A model generated the notes under the pieces. It was not told the origin of the DNA. It saw only the letters and a list, made by a program, of their open reading frames with translations, and ran no database searches. DNA of 64,000 nt, taken from Sphagnum magellanicum. Its lineage: Eukaryota; Streptophyta; Sphagnopsida; Sphagnales; Sphagnaceae. Made by a program: the position numbers and the translations under genes. The DNA is taken from positions 9,550,501-9,614,500 of the forward strand of contig CM038925.1 of assembly GCA_021904315.1 (NCBI GenBank), written 5' to 3'. This document shows, one piece after another, positions 25,901 through 36,640 of this stretch (positions are counted from its first letter, which is position 1; each line of letters starts with the position of its first letter).

Positions 25901-26791
25901 TTGACAATCACAGTACCTAAGATGATAGGCACCTAAACCCTAAACCTAAACCCTAAGAGCCCGCTTGATTTGCTTGTTGTGAATGCTTGATGATTGCAGT
26001 ATCTTAACATTAAGCAAAGAAATTCCTTGGACAACTCTCAAACTGTTGACAAGATTACAAGGATCAGAACCTCAAGATGCACATCCAGAGATGCATTTCT
26101 TGAATTCAATACTTTGAAGGTGCAGAGGTGTGGGATTTCTATACTCAGTTGAAGTGATGTAATGACTGAAAAGCCACAAGCCCACGTGAATAGAAACCAC
26201 CTCATGTGATTTAAGGATTCATGAAACCTGAACCTCTTCCTCAACTTCCAGAGCCCTGAAGCATCATCTCATCAAGAGCTGAAACACTAACTTTCATTCC
26301 ACACAAATTGTCCTCGTACTTAGGTAAATGGACAAACAAAACGAGCTCTTGGAAATTTTGTGATGGTGGTTATTGCAGCAGCTTTTCAGAAAACCCTAAC
26401 ACTTGCAACATGAAAGATAGCAATCTCTGTCGAGAAGAAGAAACTCAAGATGAGTGAATGAGTCCTCTTCTTCTGGACAGCATCTTGCTTGGGAGGAACA
26501 GTAACTGTTGATGACAGCAGCAGAACCATCTGTGGAGACAGACGGGTCCGGATCCATCCGCAACCATTTTTCCTGAAGCTTCCGATTGGTGACAGACACA
26601 ACGCAAAACAGTATTGTTGAAAAGATTGAAGAATGTGAAGAGCGAGCGCCGTGAGGTTCCGTGAGAGAAGAGACTACATTACCGGCGCCATCCACGGTTT
26701 GAGACTGACGGAAGTAGGCATTGCCGGCCTTGTCCGTGCCTGCCAATTGCTTGCCATTCCTGGTCAAGAAACCAACAATCTTCGCCAACAT
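22910..26791 (-). CDS. NDUFAF2: Complex I assembly factor NDUFAF2 (mimitin/B17.2-like), 7 exons
   Basis: On the - strand, exons at 26791-26678, 26572-26544, 24457-24382, 23926-23875, 23588-23512, 23330-23300 and 23028-22910 join in phase to 498 bases: 165 codons plus TAA. The human family member has 169 residues. NDUFAF2 is a paralogue of complex I subunit NDUFA12 and helps assemble mitochondrial NADH dehydrogenase. Recognisable blocks are [10 protein letters not shown] (18-27), DPTSG then [40 protein letters not shown], and the conserved end [14 protein letters not shown]. The gene is divergent to the RH17 helicase with 246 bp between start codons. Exons 2 and 6 are only 29 and 31 bp, intron 2 is about 2.1 kb, and the exon 5 donor (GTAGAG) is weak. 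The unbroken phase over six introns argues for a functional gene. The borders of exons 2 and 5 are the least certain. Confidence 0.85.
25933..25957 (+). repeat. Interstitial telomere-like repeats in NDUFAF2 intron 2
   Basis: CCTAAACCCTAAACC and then CTAAACCCTAAG show about three units of the plant telomere motif CCCTAAA, inside the long second intron of the - strand gene. It is too short to be a former telomere. It may be a spare telo-box or a repair scar. Confidence 0.7.
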
Positions 26792-27037
26792 CTCGAGAGC
26801 GATCTTCCCACCACCACCTCCGATTCACCGTTCCCAAGTAGTCGAGCTACTGAATCTTCTGCCTTCGCAAAGCAAAGATTTCGTCGTGCGAAAGCTTGCG
26901 CAGATTGTGCGAAGCTTTGCACATGCATGGATGCAGCAGCAGGCTAGCTAGCTTCACCTCTTCTTCAAACCCTAGAAGCTTGAAACCCTAACCCTAAATC
27001 CCGTGATGAGAGAGATTGTGGTCACCCCTCTTCCTCG
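26792..27037. promoter_or_regulatory. Shared promoter of NDUFAF2 (-) and RH17 (+) with telo-boxes
   Basis: Only 246 bp separate the two divergent start codons (342 bp if the helicase starts at 27134). At 26983-26998 lies AAACCCTAACCCTAAA, two overlapping telo-boxes, with another AAACCCTAG at 26968-26976. Telo-boxes are typical of plant ribosome-biogenesis and translation genes (established knowledge), which fits the helicase. Sharing with the complex I factor is inferred from geometry. Confidence 0.7.
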
Positions 27038-29038
27038 ATGCAAGATTTCCCAATTCTTGACAGCGATCTCGCGTCTCTGGTGGCATCGAATGCTTCTGCG
27101 GTTTTGAGCTGTCTGCCTGCGTCTCGCGGAGCAATGGGGTTCAAGCGGAAGAAGTTCGGAGTGTCGCAAAATAGCGGCCTGCTGAGAAAGCGGCAGCCGC
27201 AACAGAACTCAGAAGATGCAGTGGATGTGGATTCAGGGGACGGAGGCGAGGAGGAGGAGAAGACAGTGAAGGTACTGGAGACGAGGAAGAGAGAAAAGAA
27301 AGAAGACGACGAGCTGTTGTTTGCCGTAGGACGCTTCCATGACCTAGGTCTTGCAGATTGTCTAGCAGACCATATCCATGAGAAGATGGGGTTCAGTGCA
27401 CCAACCTCGATTCAGCAAGCAGCAATTCCTCTCATTTTATCAGGGCGAGATGTGCTTGTGAATGCGGGAACAGGAACAGGTAAGACTATGGTTTACTTGG
27501 CGCCGATCATTCATGCATTGCAGTCATACTCCTCACCTCGTGTTACGCGGAACGATGGCACATTGGCGCTGGTGTTGGTGCCTACAAGGGAGCTATGTGC
27601 ACAGGTGTGTGGAGTGGCAGAGCAGGTGCTGCATCGCTTCCACTGGCTAGTCCCTGGTTGTGTCATGGGCGGTGAGAAACGTTCCAAGGAGAAAGCTCGT
27701 CTTCGCAAAGGAGTCACCATCTTGGTGGCTACACCAGGTAGATTGCTTGATCACTTGAGCAATACAGCATCCTTTCGCCACGATCGCTTAAGCTGGCTCG
27801 TTTTCGATGAAGCTGACAGATTGCTGGACCTAGGGTTTGAGAAAGATATTGAGGCGATCTTGAAGATCCTAGGTGCCAGAAAAAGTGTGCCAGGAGAGAA
27901 AAGACAACACATTCTTCTCTCTGCCACTTTGAATGATCGTGTGCAGCAGCTAGCAGCACTCAGCCTTACTGAACCTGCTACTGTAGGGTTGAATGATCTG
28001 CACCATGATGCAGCAGTGGGGACTCCTGCAACAAGAGAGGGTCTCATGGCAGTGACAAATGCCAGTAGAGGATTTATGGATGTAGGTACTTCGGAAGTAT
28101 ATCTAGAGTATAAGATTCCAGTGCAGTTGATTCAAAACTTTTACAAAGTTCCTTGCAAGCTGCGGTTGGTTGCTCTCTTAGCTCTCTTGCAGCAGAAGTC
28201 AAGAGGTGATGGTTCATGCAAGCTGGTGGTTTTTTTCTCGACTTGTGATGCAGTAGACTTTCACTACAATGTTGTGAGTGGGTTTCGGTGGTCACCAACA
28301 CCATGGAAAGGAGGAGGTGAGAGGGATGAGAGGAAGCTTTTGGGCTGTGACACATTTCGGTTACATGGTAGCATGGCACAACAGGATCGCACAGAAGCAT
28401 TTCATCAATTTGGAAGGGCTTCCTCTGCAGTCTTGCTGTGCACAGATGTTGCAGCACGAGGATTGGATTTTCAAAGTGTGTCAGGAATCGTGCAATATGA
28501 TCCTCCTGGTGATGCGAAAGAATATGTTCATAGAGTTGGAAGAACAGCCCGACTGGGTCAAAAGGGAGAGGCAGTGCTTTTTCTGCAACCAAGCGAGTCT
28601 GACTATTTGAAGGAACTGAAAAAACATGGTGTCTCACCCAAGGAGCTTCCTCTGCCACAGCTCTTAGATGGCCTTCAGGCTCGAAGGGGCAAGAAAGAAG
28701 AGACATGGGCTTCTGTGGAGATGCATCCAGTTGCAGCCCTAATGCAGAATGGTCTGGAAGCCTTCGTTGCTGGAAAGGCAGATGCAAGACTTTTGGCAGT
28801 GGATGCCTTCCGGTCTTATGTGCGGGCATATGCTGCTCATCGTGGGGAGTTGAAGTCTGTATTCCAGGTTTGGAAACTGCATTTGGGGCATGTGGCTAAA
28901 AGCTTTGGCTTGCGGGATGCACCTTCAATGTTTGGCAAGTCAGTGAACAAGCAGTCACTGAAACGGGAGAAGGAACAAAGTGTTCAAAAGAGGGTCAAGA
29001 AAAAACGCCGTCTCATTCCTGCTGCCATGGTCGACTAG
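27038..29038 (+). CDS. RH17: DEAD-box ATP-dependent RNA helicase 17 (Dbp7/DDX31 type)
   Basis: A single open frame of 666 codons. ATP-dependent RNA helicase of the Dbp7/DDX31 group, which acts in nucleolar 60S ribosome assembly. Visible motifs: Q motif around GFSAPTSIQQAAIP (118-131), motif I AGTGTGKT (143-150), Ia PTREL (182-186), Ib TPGR (232-235), II DEAD (257-260), III SAT (295-297), V TDVAARGLD (469-477), VI HRVGRTAR (498-505). The DUF4217-type C-terminal region follows at about 560-625 (HPVAALMQNGLE, then SVFQVWKLHLGHVAKSFGL), then a Lys/Arg-rich tail. All key residues are intact. The start may be 27134 (residue 33, MGFKRKKFG), because the telo-boxes lie only 40-55 bases before 27038. 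No intron interrupts the gene. Confidence 0.95.
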   Translation: MQDFPILDSDLASLVASNASAVLSCLPASRGAMGFKRKKFGVSQNSGLLRKRQPQQNSEDAVDVDSGDGGEEEEKTVKVLETRKREKKEDDELLFAVGRFHDLGLADCLADHIHEKMGFSAPTSIQQAAIPLILSGRDVLVNAGTGTGKTMVYLAPIIHALQSYSSPRVTRNDGTLALVLVPTRELCAQVCGVAEQVLHRFHWLVPGCVMGGEKRSKEKARLRKGVTILVATPGRLLDHLSNTASFRHDRLSWLVFDEADRLLDLGFEKDIEAILKILGARKSVPGEKRQHILLSATLNDRVQQLAALSLTEPATVGLNDLHHDAAVGTPATREGLMAVTNASRGFMDVGTSEVYLEYKIPVQLIQNFYKVPCKLRLVALLALLQQKSRGDGSCKLVVFFSTCDAVDFHYNVVSGFRWSPTPWKGGGERDERKLLGCDTFRLHGSMAQQDRTEAFHQFGRASSAVLLCTDVAARGLDFQSVSGIVQYDPPGDAKEYVHRVGRTARLGQKGEAVLFLQPSESDYLKELKKHGVSPKELPLPQLLDGLQARRGKKEETWASVEMHPVAALMQNGLEAFVAGKADARLLAVDAFRSYVRAYAAHRGELKSVFQVWKLHLGHVAKSFGLRDAPSMFGKSVNKQSLKREKEQSVQKRVKKKRRLIPAAMVD

Positions 29039-30599
29039 GGTGTAGAAAGAGATTCATCTGCATGTGGGTTTCTCATACTTTGTCTATGACCATCTGCTGC
29101 AGTCACTTCATACTCAGGGATTCCACAATGGATTAGGCTACAAGTAGGCAATAGTAGGCCAGGTTTCAGTAATCACTTGATGTACAATGCAGTAGGTTGC
29201 ATGTCAGTGTCTGGAAGTGTTGTGTGGTGTTGACTGCCAAGCTGATTGGTGCCCTCAACAACTGTGAGAGCCTTTTGAACTTCCAGTCACAAGTGCACTG
29301 TGAACACTTTTAAGGATCAGATGCCTTGTCAGATACTTCTGAGATTTCAGGGAGCACTAACGCACAGGAATGTACAGGAGTTTTGAGAGACACTCAATGT
29401 GCACTGTTCAGTTAAGTATGTTCGTTCAGCCTTTTGTGGATTTAATCCTTGGCTGAGGAATCCAATGATTCCTTCTGTTTTCCTCAAACTCATTTCTGCT
29501 ACTTAACTAACTTATGGAGGAGTTCTTGGGCATTGTCCTTCTTGCTGGAATGAAAATCAGTAACCCAGGTTGATTTTGCAGGTACCGACTACCAATGTCT
29601 GTAACCATGATGAGGTATTGTCATCCTGTAATGTGCATTTGAAGATCACTCATCTGCCATGTTCTTTTTTTGGTATGTAGCATGAGACACCATTTTACTA
29701 AAAATCTGTTTTGAAATTCGAGTTCCCATCACATCCATGTTACAGGTCCTGTGGCAAAACCTAGTGCTTATGAGCATGAAGTCATTTGCATAGTTTGGCC
29801 TAGTCTACATTTTGTGTGGGCATCATACTAGTCATGCGCTAAATCCTCTACTGTGAATCACCTGTGGGGCTAACAGTCACTACATACCCTGGTGTGAAAT
29901 GGAATGAAAATCATATGATCCTGGACTGCAATTTCTCTTGTTCTAATCAAGGTGTTACCATTATGATCCTTTTGTTTCGTAAGGTCTGAATTCTGATGGT
30001 TTTGTTGTGTTGCAGAGACCAGGGGTGTGCTTAAGGGATACATTCAGGTGGCCCAAACTACTTGCCTCTATGTATGCTTCTCCATGCCTTAGATGCTTTC
30101 ATATGTGGGAGGCAAGCCAAAATGAAATAAAGCTTACTATCAGAATCATCTTTCAGCTTCAATGAGGATACCATTGATGTTCTTTTTATCATGACCAAGT
30201 TTGCCCATTGCTTCCAGAAATGTGATAGAAACATTTTTGTGCAGATCATTATATACCTTATCTGCACCCATAATTGGCAGCCAAAGCAGATAAAGTCAAT
30301 GGGTACTAACAGCAGCTAGTCACATCTTCATCTTCCACAAGTTACATGCTAAGAGATTGCCTTGAGCAAGCTCTAGGATTGTCCCACATTATCAGCAGAA
30401 ACAGAACATGATTGCCACAATGTTATTGTTTTTTTTCATTTTCTTTATTGGTCACATCTAGAAATTGAAGTGTTGATTCATTTTATTTACAATTGTATGT
30501 TGGACATACACATAGAGAGTAGTATTTAGACGAGTTTTGTATGCTTTGCTTATAGTTTCTGAAATGAAAAATGAATGACATATTAGAGATATCGGCGAA
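29039..30599. other. 3' flank of RH17, no gene recognised
   Basis: Probably the untranslated 3' end of the helicase transcript followed by spacer. The frames are short and unconvincing. Confidence 0.5.
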
Positions 30600-30856
30600 T
30601 TCACCCTGTCTTTGGGCCTCCCTTCACCCCCTCACCCCTCTTTTAGGGGTATCCGGAAAGTAAGGAAATTTTAAGAAATCTCAGTATGAAATGCTGAAAC
30701 TCAGTACGAAATGTTGAATTTCAGCATTTAATGCACAAAGTTCGAGAGGAATTACAGTAGCTGTACAGGTAGGACCAGTGAAAATCTATGTAGCAGCGGA
30801 GGCGCTCAAGAGAAAAGAAAGGCAGAGTGAAACCCAGGAATCGTCAAAATTGATGG
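30600..30856 (+). repeat. Dispersed repeat, copy 2
   Basis: A diverged copy of the repeat at 20311-20552, in the same orientation and about 10.3 kb downstream. It shares the start TTCACCCTGTCTTTGGGCC, the AGTAAGGAAATTTTA block, the TTTCAGCATTTAATG stem and the end CAAAATTGATGG. The AAATGCTGA stem portion is partly duplicated here. Differences and small indels are spread along the copy. Confidence 0.75.
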
Positions 30857-33800
30857 TTTTCTGAGTTTCACCCCCCCTTGAATGCTAAATGTACTCTTTT
30901 GCAGGTTTCTTTTGAATCTCACCTTGTGTATGACCAAACTCAGGATACTGGTGCTGGCTTTTCCTAACTTTATGGATATATCTATTGTCAGATTCTTTTG
31001 TGGGTTTTCTTTTGGAAGTACCCAATTCTCCTTCTTTTGGTCTAAAAGAGAATATTGGTTTAATGATGTCATATCTTTAGTTGATGTATCAATTATAAGT
31101 GAACTAGGAAATTTGTTTTGATGATGTCAAAAATATTTTTAAATTGGTCTCTTAGTCTTTTTAACTATCTATAAAGTTAGTAGGCAAATCAACCAACTTG
31201 GTAATCACATGAATTTTTTTAAATATTAAAAAATATGGATTTGTAACATGTAATTGAACAAGAATTGGTTAAAAAAAAGACATTGGCTCCTATTAACATG
31301 AGTGTTGAGCTTGAATATTTATACTCATGACACTTATAAACTAAAAGCTCTTAAATTTCACATATCATCAAGAATAAGATTTAGATGTTTTCAATTAATT
31401 TTTAAAAAAAAAATCTCAAACAAAGAAATAAACAATAAAAATCAATTGTTTTCACTCCATTCTACCAAATGATTTTATTTTTCTAACTTGAACATTTCAT
31501 TTTTTGAATTAAAAGCCAACATTGCAAAAGAATGTTACACATAACATGTTTCTTAATTACTTCACAAAAAGCCAATAAGCTTAATATTAAAAATAACAAC
31601 CATCTCCTTATTAACATTTTTTATGTTATTTTTTACATTTAGCACAAGTGCATAATAATTACAAATGTAAGTCCCAAGACATATTAAGAATTATGGTCAT
31701 GTGTCATATGCCCATGCATATTACGCACAAATTTCAGAATTGAAAATTTGCATGAGTAGTTGCAAAAGACATATAGTTGTATGATAAACCTTTGATCTCA
31801 ACAAACACAATTTTCATGATTTAAACTAGAAAAAACAAGGTTTATTATGAAACATCTACATGTACAAGATAATGCTTTGATAATATATTGCATACATTGT
31901 TTCAATTTTAATGTAGAACTACACTTAATTAATCATATAGTTTACAAGTGATGTGATATTTATTTTAGGTTGCAACAAAGTTAACAATAAACTATATCAC
32001 TAATGATTAACAATCTTACAATAGTTGAACAATAATCTTTATATAGTTTAAAACCTAATCACATAAAACAACATAGTGGATAACTAGTTCCAAAAAAAAT
32101 TGAATATGTTAACACAATGCTAATTCACGATTAACGTAGTGATAACGTATACATGTGGCATGACTTTACTTGTTGAGGTCATATATTAATTATAGGGTAA
32201 TTGCCTTTGACAAATCTTGTGCAACTTGCCCACAAAGTCAAAATATATTAATCACAATTGTATATATGAAATATATTCAAATTATATAAAGGTTCATTTT
32301 ATAACTAATATGCAATTGTTATAGAACTTTTGGATTTTTGACATGACATTTTATTTTTAAATGCCTCATATTTCCATAGAACAAATGCAATATAATTGCA
32401 TCAAACATTTAGTTGCAAAGCAATGAAGCTTTTGTAGACATGATTTATCATAATGGTAGCCTACAATATTGGCCCAAATGTGAACCCATTACCCAACACT
32501 CTTATTCACCAAAAGCTTTCCAATTGTGTTATAAATTACTTGAAAGAATTTTGAATATATTTGTTCCAAATGATGAAGATTGAAAATTTGGTATATGAAA
32601 TTTTTTGCATAACTTTTCAAATGGTCATCCCTAGACAATTCTAGGGATGATTTTGGTTGTATGGTTATCCTTGAATAGTTCTAAAAACATCATGGCCAAA
32701 ATTTGACAGTTGAAATAGTTCTAATGGTTTCATGAATAACTAGTTTTATGCCACTATAACAAAGGAGTGTGTCCCATGATAATTCATAATTTTGAGGAAT
32801 AAGGTATTATATTATTATTTTTGTTGTTGGTTTGTCATGGTAATGTTCATGGTATATTACAAAAGGAAGAAAGAAAAAACAACTAGCCAATTTGTTTTTA
32901 CAATTGGATTTTACAACATTGCATAAAACCTAGATGCATTTTTTTCTCATATCTCCATAAAAGAAGTTCAACCATATTTTATTTTCAACCATGTTGTTTC
33001 ATGAATTAAAAATAATGTTTTTTTCATTTTACAACCGTGATTTTGGTGTTGGCCTTAGACCAATCTACCTTCCTCAACCATTTTCTTATGGTGTGTGAGC
33101 TTTTATTTTCTTAGTTGTTCAAATTTTGTGTTTCCATCAATACTTCTGAATTTTGTACTAGAATTGTCAAAGTATTGAATGATTAGAGTTTTGAACTATC
33201 AACACATAGTAAAGACTTGACTTACTTATGCCATAGTCATGCATTCCATTTACATTTTTGTCAATCCAAATCATAGTGTGGTAAAAAAGAAACATTTTTG
33301 ATAAATTTTCATATGCAAGAAAACAATTTCATATCTTTGCTTAAAAATTTGTTGATTTGAACTATGTATTTTTTGATCTTATTCATGAGGAATGACAAGT
33401 TATGCATTTAGTCATTATATATTGGTGTTGAGATATTCTAAGATGCATTTATGCATACATAACAAATAAACAATTTCTATTCTTGTGAATTTGTGTTATA
33501 GATCAAAAGGTAAAATAATATATTAGGTTTGTCATTAGGTGTAAGGATCATGGGATTTATTATGTCAATAACCAAGGAAAGTTCAACTAGGATTTGACAA
33601 GAAATTTCATGATCATAGGATCTTAAATCTATTGTGCCAAAATATAAAAACCTAACAAGAAAAAAAGTAAAACATTACTTTTTGTATGTGATATTGACTG
33701 TGTGCAACGTGGTAAAAATTTTGTACAATTTTCTTTTTCTTTTTCAAGAATTCATACATGTGATGTATTCTTCTCTAATGCCCATTGTTATCACTAGTAC

Positions 33801-34260
33801 TAATTGTGTGAAAGGATCCCATTTAGCACCGTAAGAACAAAAATTGGGAAAAAATATAGATTGGTGGGGTAGCTTTTCATTAGCCCAATGCCCAAAACAT
33901 ACAATCTAAGTTATGGCACACTTAAAATATAAATTGTCTGCAAGTTCAATTCAAAAAACATTTTTATTTATAGAAGCTAAACTTCACACATCAAGTTTCA
34001 TTCATGGAAATATCAAAAAACATGATTTGAAAACAAGTTTGCAATATGAATAAGGATGAACATGAAGTTTTAAAAACCTATCAAATGTCCTTGCAAGATT
34101 TTGTTGTTCACATTCTAGAGATGGTAGCTTGCAAGTTTCTTGTAACTTTTCAACAAATTGTGATTTTCCAATCTCTCTTAATTTGGAACTAAGGTTTGTG
34201 TGTTCATTAAAAACTTTTGTAACATCATCCAACTCCACAAGAACATTTGGAAATATACTA
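30857..34260. other. AT-rich intergenic DNA
   Basis: Over 3 kb of AT-rich spacer without a convincing frame or structured repeat. I see nothing here beyond A/T runs and short random ORFs. Confidence 0.5.
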
Positions 34261-34263
34261 CCA

Positions 34264-34667
34264 ATCTTCATCATCATCTTATATTTGTAAAATATCGCAA
34301 CTTTCTTCATGATGTTATGTGTCAAATAAACTATATTATTTCAGAAACAAAATCCATACTTGAAATCCAATCCTACACACTAGCTACAAGTGACATTTTG
34401 AAAAACTCCCTCCTTTTTCCAAAGCACACAATCTTGACACACATTTGTCCTCTATGATTTTCAATAAGATCTTCATCATCATCTTATATTTGTAAAAGAT
34501 CGCAACTTTCTTCATGATGTTGTTATGTGTCAAATAAACTATATTATTTCAGAAACAAAATCCATACTTGAAATCCAATCCTACACACTAACTACAAGTG
34601 ACATTTTGAAAGACTCCCTCCTTTTTCCAAAGCACATAATCTTGACACACATTTGTCCTCTATGAAC
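34264..34667 (+). repeat. Recent 205-bp tandem duplication
   Basis: The unit beginning ATCTTCATCATCATCTTATA at 34264 recurs at 34469 with a period of 205 bp. The copies differ by only a handful of substitutions and one 3-base indel over nearly 200 bp, so the event is recent. On the - strand the first copy overlaps the start of a 107-codon frame (34002-34325) that is not recognised. Confidence 0.85.
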
Positions 34668-34887
34668 TTCTCCATAATAGCCAACATCTTTGTTGGAATG
34701 TTAGAACACCCCACATTAATTATGGTACTAACTTCCAAAAGTTTATGATTTTTCTTCAATTTTTTTTGCCTTTCTCTCTTGTAGAAACTTTAAGAGAACA
34801 CATGATTTTCAATAAGGTCTTTAACCATAAACAAGTAAAAATGAAAAGATAGGAAAACCCAAGCAACTAAAAAACCACCTATGCCCA

Positions 34888-34908
34888 CCCCCCCCCCCCC
34901 CCCCCCCC
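34888..34908 (+). repeat. C homopolymer, 21 bases
   Basis: Twenty-one consecutive C, preceded by ATGCCCA and followed by AAAGAAAGAAAAA. Runs of this kind are prone to length error in sequencing, so the true length is uncertain. Confidence 0.8.
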
Positions 34909-34999
34909 AAAGAAAGAAAAAACCAAGGCCCATCATGAATGCATGTTAAGCCTTCCCATAGGTTGCATAAAAAAATTATTTCCAAAACTATTGGTCACC

Positions 35000-35075
35000 A
35001 TTTTTGGCCTAGGCTAATGGCTAAGTTGGTGATTTGAGGAATAGCGGGATGAGTTCAAGTTCTAAAACTTTTCAA
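35000..35075 (+). mobile_element. Possible tRNA-derived SINE head (pol III boxes)
   Basis: TGGCTAAGTTGG at 35018-35029 fits the RNA polymerase III A-box consensus TRGYNNARNNGG exactly. About 23 bases further on, GAGTTCAAGTTCT at 35051-35063 resembles a B box. The spacing and order suit a tRNA-derived SINE. No clear tail or target-site duplication was found, and the bases between do not fold into an obvious tRNA, so this is a tentative call. Confidence 0.35.
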
Positions 35076-35499
35076 ACAATAAAAACATTGGTAAATTGTC
35101 TACCTTTGATTGATGATTATTAACCATATAATGAGCATATGAGAAATTAGTGTGAATAAGATGAAAGAAACAAGATAGCTTAGGGCAAACACTAAATATT
35201 AACTACAAGTTACATGCAGCATTAGGTTTGAAACAATTATAGTATAATATAGTATAGTGCCTAGTAGGAAAAAAGATTCAGATTTTTTTTACTATACCCA
35301 CACAATGATTAATGGTTAAATACTTATTCTTACATTATTTTCAAAGGAAAAAAACTAATGCAATGGTTTAAATTCCCTTTACAACCCAAAGATCTTGGGT
35401 TCGAACCTTTTCCTTAATTTTTTTTTCATCCACAAATGAAATGGATGAAAACAAATTGCATTTTGATAATAATTTTAAAAATAATTGCCCAAAAAAAAT

Positions 35500-36640
35500 T
35501 TTGCAAAAAGAACCATGTTCCCAAAGGAATAAAGGTTTAAATTGCCCCAAGGAACAATCATGTTCCAGAAGGCAAAAAAGGGCTTAAATTGCTCCTTGGG
35601 GAATAATCATGTTCCTAAGGGAACAAGGTTTAAGTTGCCCTAAGGAGCAACGATGTTTTTAAGGGAAAAATATTTTTTTCTACTTGGGAACATGATTGTT
35701 CCCTAGGGGGAAAAAAAAGGCTTAAGTTGCTCTTGGGGCAACTTAAACTCCTCCCTAGGAACATGATTGTTCCCTGCAAAAGAAAGGTTTAAATTGCTTT
35801 CCTAAAAAACAATGAATTTTTCGTAGGGAAAAGCCCAAGTTTGTTGGGTAAACAAATCTTCCAAATTGTTTAATAATCATAGTCATCTCATATTCATTTT
35901 TTTATATGCTTGCAACTTATTACTGAAAAGGTGTCAAGGAGATGTAGAACTTTGTAATTGGAAGCATTTCAAATAAAACTCATATGAAAAAGTTATGATT
36001 AAACAAAGTTTTGAACACATTTATTACCTGAGGAACATGGTTGTTCCTTAGGGCACATGGTTGGCCCTGAATAAAAACGGGCCTATGTTGCCCTTAGGAG
36101 CAACCATGTTCCCTTGGAAAACAAATGTGTTTCAAACTTTGTGTAATCATAACTTTTGCATATGAACTTTGATTGAAATGTTTCTAAATACAAAGTTGTA
36201 ACTTTCTTCAAGGCCTTTCCAATGATAGGTTGCAAGCCTATATAAAAAATAAATGAGGTGACTATGGTCGCAAAAAACAAATTCAAAACATTGTTGCATT
36301 TTTCCTTGGGGAACAATCATGTCCATGGGGAGAGAGAGTTTAAGTTGCCTTGGGGAACAACTTAAACCTTTTTTCCCTTAGGAAATAATCATGTCCCTAG
36401 GGAGAAGGAGCTTAAGTTGTCTCACGAGCAACCATGTGCCCAAGGGGAACAAGAGCTTAAATTGTTTGGGGGAATAACCATGTTTTTTGGGGAACAAATG
36501 TGTTTAAAATTTTGTTTGATTGTAACTTTTATGATTCTAACTACAAAGTTGTAACTCGCTTTGAGACCTTTTCAATGATAGGTCTATATAAAAACAAACA
36601 TGAAATAATAGTCATTGCAAAATGATTGGGAACATATGTT
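35500..36640. repeat. Degenerate minisatellite built on GGAACAATCATGTTCC, plus three copies of a 150-bp block
   Basis: At least a dozen variants of GGAACAATCATGTTCC or its reverse complement occur between about 35510 and 36500, separated by GTTTAAGTTGCCC-type spacers. The core is a near palindrome (GGAACA, four bases, TGTTCC). Embedded is a block of about 150 bp with TACAAAGTTGTAACT and CAATGATAGGT. It is present in direct orientation at about 36115-36280 and 36490-36620, and inverted at about 35870-36025. No protein-coding frame runs through it. Confidence 0.7.

Noticed and set aside
26386-26601. Longer - strand frames continuing past the first NDUFAF2 exon
   Set aside because: They read through intron sequence. 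The family blocks appear only when the exons are spliced as described.
28074-28829. 251-codon - strand frame inside the RH17 helicase
   Set aside because: It lies opposite conserved helicase motifs and has no domain of its own, so it is a shadow frame.
35362-35410. Sequence with GGGTTCGAACC resembling a tRNA T-loop
   Set aside because: No matching acceptor stem, D-arm or anticodon arm could be drawn, so it is not a tRNA gene.
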